DNA of 11,390 nucleotides from Phoronis pallida. Taxonomy: Eukaryota; Phoronida; Phoronidae. The translations under genes were made by a program, and so were the position numbers. Position 1 is the first letter of the stretch, and every line of letters begins with the position of its first letter. Below are positions 9,201-11,390 of this stretch, piece after piece. The stretch is taken from NCBI GenBank assembly GCA_028565715.1, contig JAOXYC010208572.1, forward strand, positions 1-11,390. Reading direction: 5' to 3'. The notes below the pieces were generated by a model. It worked only from the letters and a program-made list of their open reading frames with translations. It did not search any database and was not told where the DNA came from.

Positions 9201-11390
9201 AGAGATGTTGTATTCATTGTTTAGTTCTTATTTTCCGCCATTTAATAAATGACCTTTCACACACTACAACACTATTGTTCCTCTGGATACATAGCTCGTC
9301 GGTCAGTGGAACGATTATCAATAGAATTTAAGAATTAAATGAATTGATGAGAGTGTAGCACCTGTAACTTAACTCATTATGTCATAACTGTAACCCTTTT
9401 TCAATCAAGGTCACGTGACATATCGGTCTCTCACTTGGCAATCATCTATACGACAAGACGCGATGCGTATTTCTCCGATTTTTTTTAACTCGACTTCAGT
9501 TTACCACCTCCCACCCTATGAATTTTCTGTTATCATGCCTTGATGATTGTTGTTATATGTAATTTATTTTATGGCGGCGTTTTCTTTGCCAGAGATGTTG
9601 TATTAATTGTTTTGTTCTTATTTTCCGTCATTTTAATAAATGGCTTTTCACACACTACAACACTTGTTTCTCTGGATACATAGCTCGTCGGTCAGTGGAA
9701 CGATCATAAATATAAATGTTTTGTTTCAGCGAATTGTGAAGCAACGATTATACGAAATGGCCGGCTGACGGGTGTTGAACCGTATTACCAGGGTGACCGG
9801 GTGACTGTAGTATGTGACAAGGGGTATGGACTGCACGGTGCAGCTACACTTACCTGCCAGTATGACCGGCGGTGGAACCATCGATGGCCGTCTTGCCGAG
9901 GTATATGATTTTTACTGAAATTTCCATACCCCAAACTAATCTAAAACTGAGCAATGAACCGTTGCCATAAATCATTACCAGTTGTCTATAAACTGTAGCC
10001 CAAAGTTTTATCCTACTCACGGGAGTAAATGATAGTTTGAGATATTAGTTATCTCATTCTAGGACTTAGTAGCCTCGTTCCCAAGCCCAAACGCGGGGGG
10101 GTCGCCCAACCCAGATACTCTCGAAGACAAAATTGCGGTCTGGGGACGAGACTAAGGACTTAGTTGCCTACTGCTGTTTGCCACGAGGTGACGCTCCAGT
10201 TGTCACCAGGCGGGAAAAAAACGGACTGTAACCAAAACTCTTTGACTAGGGTACAAACGTCTCATATCGCAAATAAACATGTCTCATTCAAGATTCGGGC
10301 AAACATAACGTTGCTATTGATCACATTTCCGTACCTAAGAGCACATTTTATAATTCTAGTGTGTACATTTATTTTAAAGAGGAGTGTCGTCCACCACTCG
10401 TCGACAACTCACAGTTATCAGGAAGTCCTCCGTACGTACCTTTATCTGTGGTTAACATACGATGTTCCCCTGGTTATGTACTAGTCGGAAGTGGCGTCAT
10501 GCGGTGTGAGGCGGGAATGGTTTGGGATCATCCGGAACCTACATGTAAAAGTGCGTTGATATTTGTATGCCATGGTTGCTTCGTGATATTTCAAGTTTCG
10601 AGTTTCCCCATTGGGACTATTTTCTTATATGGTCAAGACTTAATCTCAAGCAAATTGCGCAAACCAATCATTTTATAAAATCAATAAAAAAGATAAAGAG
10701 AACCCTAGGAGTAATATGAAGTTCAAGCTGGGTAGGAAATCGAATGACCACTTTAGGTTTTTTCTGATTCAGTTAACTTATTTGATAGTGTACTAAAATA
10801 ATCTGTGTAGGTGGTGCTTATCTAGCTTGAATTTAGCATACATTGCCCTTCAGTTAAGTCTTTAGATCGAGCGTCAGAAATCTATACGACGCATTTTCCA
10901 GAAATCTGTCAACCAATAGACATTGGGAATCAAGGAGCTCTCGTGGATACAACTGGTGCAGCGCCATCTAGGTTTCTGGAAGGCGAGGTGGCGAATGTAG
11001 TGTGCCCTAGCGGTTACCATCCACAACCTGTTGCAAAGATGATGTGTGGACCAGATGGTCGCTGGCCTGTGACACCGTTCTGTAAATGTATGTAATTCTA
11101 ACCATTGTTAACCTAATATCCTTACACTCGTGATTAAAATCATGAAGAAAACAAACACCAGGGAGGGTATATACAAATAAAAATCATTATGATTCGCCTT
11201 TGAACCTTACAGATATAACTTGCAAGCGGCCTGTCATACTCAACATAGACGTGTCTCGTATTGGTGCCCTGAATTATAACCTCGGGGATGAGCTTGTTGT
11301 ATCATGTCTACCAGGTTATCGTCTCAACGGCTCTAACCTTGTAGTGTGTCAAGTCAACTCAGGGTGGGGCATGCTACCGAACTGTGTTGG
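179..11390 (+). CDS. Multi-exon gene: secreted or cell-surface D8C-sushi (CCP) protein, 3' end beyond window
   Basis: Overall gene model. Joined exons: 179-260, 753-839, 1907-2074, 2316-2423, one of 3442-3603 / 4332-4493 / 5912-6100, then 7009-7071, 7348-7527, 8002-8181, 9730-9900, 10380-10550, 10902-11087 and 11213-11389. Every internal exon starts with two bases of a split codon and ends with one, so all are symmetric phase 1-1, the usual pattern of shuffled extracellular modules. Order of parts: signal peptide, cysteine-bearing N-terminal segment, D8C domain (the module of uromodulin and GP2), 20-residue linker, and at least six CCP domains. The family knowledge (D8C and CCP as extracellular binding modules, often in immunity or adhesion) is established; a recognition role for this protein is inference. 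No stop codon, transmembrane segment or GPI signal is visible, so membrane anchoring is unknown. I recognise no named orthologue. Exon calls rest on splice signals, phase and domain motifs, without transcript evidence. Confidence 0.82.
261..752 (+). other. Intron 1
   Basis: Non-coding, 492 bases, from GTAAGT at 261 to the acceptor TTTACCCAG at 752. It holds a 24-base direct repeat (631-654 and 662-685, period 31) and otherwise nothing recognisable on either strand. Confidence 0.7.
631..685. repeat. Two-copy tandem repeat, 31-base period
   Basis: Positions 631-654 and 662-685 are the same 24 bases apart from one T/C difference (core ATTTCCATTTAAGATCAAC), separated by a 7-base spacer. It looks like a small local duplication inside intron 1. 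Confidence 0.75.
753..839 (+). CDS. Exon 2, N-terminal extracellular segment before the D8C domain
   Basis: Eighty-seven bases (2 + 28 codons + 1), preceded by a TTTACCCAG acceptor and followed by the donor GTATGTT at 840. The joined sequence begins DYHPCIYLNDP and ends CLKPGYDDT, with two cysteines. In uromodulin-type proteins the D8C module is commonly preceded by a short segment with a P-C-x-x-Y start and an L-x-D-P stretch; HPCIYLNDP fits this. The reading is open in this phase and joins the signal-peptide exon and exon 3 without a frameshift. It is too short for the long-ORF criterion, so it is supported by splice sites, phase and motif only. Confidence 0.7.
840..1906 (+). other. Intron 2
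   Basis: Non-coding, 1067 bases, from GTATGT at 840 to TTACAG at 1906. Its centre is filled by the large foldback element at 1060-1782. The flanks (840-1055 and 1787-1906) show no coding or RNA features. Confidence 0.7.
1060..1782. mobile_element. Foldback inverted-repeat element (MITE-like) with TTAA ends
   Basis: Almost the whole element is one imperfect palindrome. The left arm is about 1060-1400, the right arm about 1432-1782, with a loop of roughly 30 bases near 1416. The outer ends read GGTGTAGTAGGAGGTTAATT on the left and, reverse-complemented, GGATATGTGGGAGGTTAATT on the right. The inner ends share GGTGTCTCAGTTT and AAAATCAAGACT. A TTAA lies directly outside each end (1056-1059 and 1783-1786), which fits the TTAA target duplication of piggyBac or Kolobok DNA transposons. 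There is no transposase; a 78-codon minus-strand reading inside (1385-1621) is a by-product of the palindrome. The superfamily is inferred from the TTAA only. Confidence 0.82.
1907..2074 (+). CDS. Exon 3, segment leading into the D8C domain
   Basis: One hundred and sixty-eight bases (2 + 55 codons + 1), acceptor TTACAG at 1906 and donor G|GTTAGG at 2075. The translation begins K/TTFFCDRVLTLG and ends MPKMDVSLKNG, whose split Gly codon runs straight into the GWYIF of exon 4. The FFCD with a following hydrophobic residue matches the C-D-x-x-L element that sits just before GWY in uromodulin-type domains, but here about 45 residues separate it from GWY instead of the usual few. The inserted stretch is rich in His, Asn and Arg, with no cysteine. 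The donor is weaker than its neighbours (GTTAGG). Another frame over the same bases is also open, but it breaks the phase. Confidence 0.68.
2316..2423 (+). CDS. Exon 4, N-terminal half of D8C domain
   Basis: One hundred and eight bases (2 + 35 codons + 1), acceptor CTTCAACAG and donor GTACAG at 2424. It encodes (G)WYIFMKPGSDTESS followed by RYSCGTGDPVYMPG. The GWYxF opening and the CGTxxP motif are the two hallmarks of the first half of the D8C domain of uromodulin, GP2 and their invertebrate relatives. The cysteine normally seen between them, in the M-P-x-x-C stretch, is absent (the stretch is STIPSTLPKR). The exon ends in the loop after CGT, and the rest of the domain must come from 5a, 5b or 5c. 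Joined to 5c, the spacing between the CGT cysteine and the next cysteine is 24 residues, as in uromodulin. Confidence 0.78.
2424..3441 (+). other. Intron between exon 4 and exon 5a
   Basis: Non-coding, 1018 bases to the 5a acceptor. Short minus-strand readings at 2751-2939 and 3233-3427 have no domain or splice support. No transposon ends, RNA gene or further exon copy is evident. Confidence 0.6.
3442..3603 (+). CDS. Exon 5a, alternative C-terminal half of D8C domain
   Basis: One hundred and sixty-two bases (2 + 53 codons + 1). The acceptor is a strong pyrimidine tract (CTTATTTTCTAG, ending 3441) and the donor is G|GTAAGC at 3604. Joined to exon 4 the protein runs MPDGLSSIGKVVRKALC, and the exon ends LETAFCVG. 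Cysteine spacing is C-6-C-10-C-19-C, matching the second half of D8C (C-6-CC ... NC ... YC), with one of the paired cysteines and the P-x-C cysteine missing; VVDCGNGISAY corresponds to the family's V-x-x-C-G-x-x-x-V-Y strand. It has the same length as 5b and about half the same residues. A second acceptor 24 bases upstream (AG at 3416-3417) would add EVIIPYFL in frame. Probably used in place of 5b or 5c. Confidence 0.72.
3604..4331 (+). other. Intron between exon 5a and exon 5b
   Basis: Non-coding, 728 bases. It carries a roughly 40-base motif (3705-3742) shared with the intron after 5b. The 24 bases before the 5b exon resemble those before 5a, showing that the duplicated unit included intron sequence. 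Nothing else is recognised. Confidence 0.6.
3705..3742 (+). repeat. Conserved intronic motif, copy after exon 5a
   Basis: Begins CACAAATACACCAATCTTGC about 100 bases after the 5a donor. It matches 4608-4645 after 5b (first 21 bases nearly identical) and is the reverse complement of 5339-5376. It is either duplication debris or a splicing-control element. Confidence 0.75.
4332..4493 (+). CDS. Exon 5b, alternative C-terminal half of D8C domain
   Basis: One hundred and sixty-two bases (2 + 53 codons + 1), acceptor CCTATTTACTAG ending 4331 and donor G|GTAAGG at 4494. Joined to exon 4 it reads MPDGVNSVGKIDKERIC, and it ends WRETAFCMG. The cysteine spacing (C-6-C-10-C-19-C) is identical to 5a. Shared residues include DG, GK, CxKR, NCGxGI, AYxL and ETAFC. 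It keeps a clean reading frame although most residues differ from 5a, which argues for retained function in both. Flanking intron sequence is also shared with 5a, so the two arose by tandem duplication (start-to-start 890 bases). An in-frame upstream acceptor (AG at 4306-4307) would add EVNISYLL. It has no long ORF around it and is easily missed by ORF or gene finders. Confidence 0.72.
4608..4645 (+). repeat. Conserved intronic motif, copy after exon 5b
   Basis: Begins CACAAATACACTAATCTTGC about 115 bases after the 5b donor. It is the counterpart of 3705-3742 and is complementary, less perfectly, to 5339-5376. Confidence 0.72.
4848..4940 (+). pseudogene. Decayed copy of the D8C second-half exon
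   Basis: The first 60 bases after a CACATTTCAAG acceptor-like sequence translate in the exon-5 phase as RINTAGKIYRERTTLCVKSC, closely matching the start of 5b (DGVNSVGKIDKERIC...). Two consecutive stop codons (TGA TAA at 4908-4913) follow. Homology resumes briefly at TTTAG and TTGGCCATAGCATAC, the counterpart of the 5b NCGHGI region, but with internal deletions. The terminal FC and donor are not found. The GGTAAGAT at 4865 sits at the same place as in 5b. This is a dead fourth member of the exon array. Confidence 0.72.
5339..5376 (-). repeat. Antisense copy of the intronic motif found after 5a and 5b
   Basis: Read on the minus strand this matches 3705-3742 at about 32 of 38 positions, and several of the remaining positions would be G-U wobbles in RNA. 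It also matches 4608-4645 less closely. It could pair with either sense copy in the same pre-mRNA. Part of it also takes part in the local foldback at 5378-5473. Confidence 0.72.
5378..5473. repeat. Imperfect local foldback
   Basis: CCACGTTTCAAGATA (5378-5392) mirrors TATCTTGACGTGG (5461-5473), and TGCAAGTGTATTCC (5411-5424) mirrors GAAAATACACTTTCA (5444-5458). The left arm has about 17 extra bases. Pairing may extend outward to about 5358 and 5487 (AAGTTGGT / ACCAAGCTT). It may be a transposon relic or an RNA structure. Confidence 0.55.
5811..5905. repeat. Inverted repeat next to the 5c acceptor
   Basis: AAGCGTATTCTTTAA (5815-5829) is the exact reverse complement of 5887-5901. With one T-T mismatch the stem extends to 5811-5829 / 5887-5905. 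The 57-base loop contains a smaller hairpin (GGTGTAC ... GTGCACC with one G-U pair). The right arm ends six bases before the AG of the 5c acceptor. Confidence 0.8.
5912..6100 (+). CDS. Exon 5c, alternative C-terminal half of D8C domain
   Basis: One hundred and eighty-nine bases (2 + 62 codons + 1), acceptor CTTTCAATTGCAG and donor G|GTAAGG at 6101. Joined to exon 4 it reads YMPGDLPGEWQGAVDRHAC and ends SSASYCVG. EWQGAVDR corresponds to the family's E-G-x-V-x-R before the first cysteine, and KIVNCGNNLVSYYL to V-x-N-C-G-x-x-x-V-Y-x-L. The spacing is C-13-C-11-C-20-C, so the first loop is about seven residues longer than in 5a and 5b. Like them it has a single cysteine where the family often has CC, and it lacks the P-x-C cysteine. 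It is the most canonical and most divergent of the three, nearest the downstream exon, and may be the ancestral or default choice. No intron similarity to 5a or 5b was seen. Confidence 0.76.
6101..7008 (+). other. Intron between exon 5c and exon 6
   Basis: Non-coding, 908 bases, from GTAAGG at 6101 to TTTCTTACAG ending at 7008. It contains the 376-bp MITE at 6441-6816; the rest shows no features. Short minus-strand readings at 6423-6632 and 6704-6886 fall in or across the MITE. Confidence 0.65.
6441..6816. mobile_element. 376-bp MITE with 8-bp target-site duplication
   Basis: The ends are inverted repeats: CCGGGGGGGCACAGAC on the left, GTCTGTGCCCCCCGGGA on the right. They are flanked by the direct repeat TAATAAGC (6433-6440 and 6817-6824). 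Inside, the motif GGGT(A/C)NNTTTTT recurs about seven times (for example GGGTAGCTTTTTCGGG, GGGTACCTTTTTTCAGGG, GGGTCACCTTTTCAGG). No transposase is present. An 8-bp duplication fits hAT-like or P-like elements, but the family is not identified. Confidence 0.85.
7009..7071 (+). CDS. Exon 6, 20-residue cysteine linker
   Basis: Sixty-three bases (2 + 20 codons + 1), acceptor TTTTCTTACAG and donor A|GTAAGT at 7072. It encodes DHKLCPTGLVSPTGFTPHCK: two cysteines 14 residues apart with Pro, Gly and Thr between. It lies between the end of D8C (YCVG) and the first CCP domain. The two cysteines probably bond to each other or to an unpaired cysteine of the D8C half. It belongs to no domain I recognise. 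The splice signals and phase agree with both neighbours. Confidence 0.72.
7348..7527 (+). CDS. Exon 7, CCP/sushi domain 1
   Basis: One hundred and eighty bases, one complete domain, acceptor TTGCAAG and donor G|GTGAGC at 7528. It starts (S)TCPNPTINNGTFSPG and has the CCP pattern: Cys 1 in TCPNP, an N-G turn, Cys 2 in DVICNPGF, Cys 3 in IRCRA, a Trp (SKWRP), and Cys 4 in PSTC. CCP domains are about 60-residue beta modules held by C1-C3 and C2-C4 bonds, typical of complement regulators, selectins and other extracellular proteins. NNGT is a potential N-glycosylation site. Confidence 0.92.
7528..8001 (+). other. Intron between CCP1 and CCP2 exons
   Basis: Non-coding, 474 bases, GTGAGC to CCGTTTCAG. 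No features are recognised in it. Confidence 0.7.
8002..8181 (+). CDS. Exon 8, CCP/sushi domain 2
   Basis: One hundred and eighty bases, acceptor TACCGTTTCAG and donor G|GTTATT at 8182 (a weak donor). Begins (A)TCTKPDIHGSVIK. The pattern is complete: Cys in TCTKP, VQCENGYQLDG with Cys 2 and the G-Y that usually follows, AKCLLSG with Cys 3, the Trp in LWTR, and Cys 4 in LPLCK. A long open reading on the opposite strand over the same bases is a shadow. Confidence 0.93.
8296..8389. repeat. Inner palindrome of the 594-bp element
   Basis: ATAGATTATACAATGAT (8296-8312) is the exact reverse complement of 8373-8389. The pairing continues less perfectly outward to about 8278 and 8411 (ACTTCGTT / AACGAAGT) and inward a few bases. 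It may be a separate MITE nested in the larger element. Confidence 0.75.
8550..8630 (+). repeat. tRNA-like (SINE-head-like) segment
   Basis: TGGTCTAGTGG (8557-8567) fits the A box of the RNA polymerase III tRNA promoter. GGATCGATTCT (8613-8623) fits the B box GGTTCGANTCC with two mismatches. The 3' acceptor strand does not pair with the 5' GGCCAGG, and an A-rich stretch replaces the anticodon and variable region. So it is not a functional tRNA gene; a tRNA-derived SINE remnant is more likely. Confidence 0.5.
9172..9327. repeat. Direct repeat, copy 1
   Basis: It is near-identical to 9573-9715 over most of its length, for example CACACACTACAACACT and CATAGCTCGTCGGTCAGTGG. It is longer by a 12-base stretch near 9190 and a few small indels. 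It lies in the CCP2-CCP3 intron, about 400 bases before copy 2. Confidence 0.88.
9573..9715. repeat. Direct repeat, copy 2, next to exon 9
   Basis: Second copy of the sequence at 9172-9327. It ends about 14 bases before the exon 9 acceptor, so it occupies the usual branch-point region. The duplicated unit does not include the exon: nothing CCP-like follows copy 1. Confidence 0.88.
9730..9900 (+). CDS. Exon 9, CCP/sushi domain 3
   Basis: One hundred and seventy-one bases (2 + 56 codons + 1), acceptor TTTGTTTCAG and donor G|GTATAT at 9901. Begins (A)NCEATIIRNGRLTG. Cys 2 is in VVCDKGYGLHG, Cys 3 in LTCQYD, a Trp in RRWNHRW, and Cys 4 in PSCR. It is a complete CCP with the central GDRVTVVC strand that recurs in the neighbouring domains (GDEIDVIC, GDSIAVQC, GDELVVSC). 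Confidence 0.93.
9901..10379 (+). other. Intron between CCP3 and CCP4 exons
   Basis: Non-coding, 479 bases. It contains the 84-bp mini-MITE at 10071-10154. A 106-codon reading at 10164-10484 crosses into exon 10 in the wrong frame and is rejected. Confidence 0.65.
10071..10154. mobile_element. 84-bp mini-MITE with 10-bp target-site duplication
   Basis: AGGACTTAGT flanks the element on both sides (10061-10070 and 10155-10164). The ends are short inverted repeats: AGCCTCGTTCCCA on the left, TGGGGACGAGACT on the right (10 of 13 complementary). The middle is GC-rich with a run of seven G. A 9-10 bp duplication fits Mutator-like elements, but this is inference. Confidence 0.8.
10380..10550 (+). 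CDS. Exon 10, CCP/sushi domain 4
   Basis: One hundred and seventy-one bases (2 + 56 codons + 1). The acceptor is TTATTTTAAAG ending 10379; a nearby TTCTAG ending 10359 would shift the frame. Donor A|GTGCGT at 10551. Begins (E)ECRPPLVDNSQLSG. Cys 2 is in NIRCSPGYVLVG, Cys 3 in MRCEAG, Trp in VWDHP, Cys 4 in EPTCK. This is the only one of the six CCPs without the acidic GD/GE pair before the second cysteine strand. Confidence 0.9.
10551..10901 (+). other. Intron between CCP4 and CCP5 exons
   Basis: Non-coding, 351 bases, GTGCGT to GCATTTTCCAG. No features are recognised in it. Confidence 0.7.
10902..11087 (+). CDS. Exon 11, CCP/sushi domain 5
   Basis: One hundred and eighty-six bases (2 + 61 codons + 1), acceptor GCATTTTCCAG and donor T|GTATGT at 11088. 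Begins (K)ICQPIDIGNQGALVD. Cys 2 is in NVVCPSGYHPQP, Cys 3 in MMCGPDG, Trp in RWPVTP, Cys 4 in FCK. It is slightly longer than its neighbours in the loop before the GEVANVVC strand. Confidence 0.91.
11213..11390 (+). CDS. Exon 12, CCP/sushi domain 6, at the window edge
   Basis: Acceptor CCTTACAG ending 11212. Begins (Y)ITCKRPVILNIDVSR. Cys 2 is in VVSCLPGYRLNG, Cys 3 in VVCQVNSG, Trp in GWGM, and Cys 4 in PNCVG. The domain is complete. The window ends with GTTGG; by the phase-1 rule of every other junction the exon most likely ends at 11389, and the last G is the first base of a GT donor outside the window. The gene therefore probably continues with more CCP exons or an anchor. Confidence 0.9.

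Larger units (their letters stand above)
8182..9729 (+). other. Intron between CCP2 and CCP3 exons
   Basis: Non-coding, 1548 bases. It contains the 594-bp inverted-repeat element (8220-8813) and two copies of a roughly 150-bp direct repeat (9172-9327, 9573-9715). Readings at 8796-8993, 8801-9031 and 9056-9331 have no domain character and are treated as chance. Confidence 0.65.

Noticed and set aside
8796-9331. Three short readings (8796-8993 plus, 8801-9031 minus, 9056-9331 plus)
   Set aside because: Low-complexity or hydrophobic translations in an intron with no splice signals or domain motifs; the last also overlaps the direct repeat.
10360-10379. Alternative exon 10 acceptor at TTCTAG (10359)
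   Set aside because: Using it adds 20 bases and breaks the phase-1 junction with exon 9; the AAAG acceptor at 10379 keeps the frame.
10164-10484. 106-codon reading overlapping exon 10
   Set aside because: It is in a different frame from the CCP4 exon and destroys the four-cysteine pattern.
1-11390. Bacterial or phage origin, operons, CRISPR array
   Set aside because: No long ORFs, no ribosome binding sites and no regularly spaced repeats; consistent GT/AG introns and animal extracellular domains explain the window.

Overview
The window is eukaryotic (metazoan) genomic DNA, AT-rich, with one gene split into small exons on the + strand. GT/AG splice signals bound every exon, every internal junction is phase 1, and the introns are full of short inverted-repeat transposon relics. 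The encoded domains (uromodulin-type D8C and sushi/CCP) are animal extracellular modules. An invertebrate such as a cnidarian, hemichordate or lancelet fits, but the sequence alone does not settle the taxon.

Layout. A signal-peptide exon (ATG at 179, donor after 260) is followed by exon 2 (753-839) and exon 3 (1907-2074), which encode a cysteine-bearing N-terminal segment. Exon 4 (2316-2423) encodes the first half of a D8C domain, with its GWY and CGT motifs. Next come three alternative versions of the second half of the domain: 5a (3442-3603), 5b (4332-4493) and 5c (5912-6100). A decayed fourth copy (about 4848-4940) lies between 5b and 5c. A 63-base linker exon (7009-7071) leads to one-exon-per-domain CCP modules at 7348-7527, 8002-8181, 9730-9900, 10380-10550, 10902-11087 and 11213-11389. 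The gene continues past the right edge. Using one copy of exon 5, the visible part encodes roughly 580-590 residues.

How it fits together. The product is most simply a secreted or membrane-anchored recognition/adhesion protein: signal peptide, D8C, short linker, then a CCP stalk of at least six modules. One upstream half-exon faces several downstream half-exons that all splice in the same phase, so the D8C domain can be built in different versions by alternative splicing. This looks like a small mutually exclusive exon array. A roughly 40-nt intronic motif follows both 5a and 5b, and its reverse complement lies between the dead copy and 5c. A separate hairpin sits directly before the 5c acceptor. 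Both are candidates for RNA structures that choose the exon.

Introns. They hold a 723-bp near-perfect foldback element with TTAA ends (1060-1782), a 376-bp MITE with 8-bp target duplications (6441-6816), a 594-bp TA-flanked inverted-repeat element with a tRNA-like segment inside (8220-8813), an 84-bp mini-MITE with a 10-bp duplication (10071-10154), and a roughly 150-bp direct duplication (9172-9327 and 9573-9715). No second gene, and no complete RNA gene, is supported on either strand.
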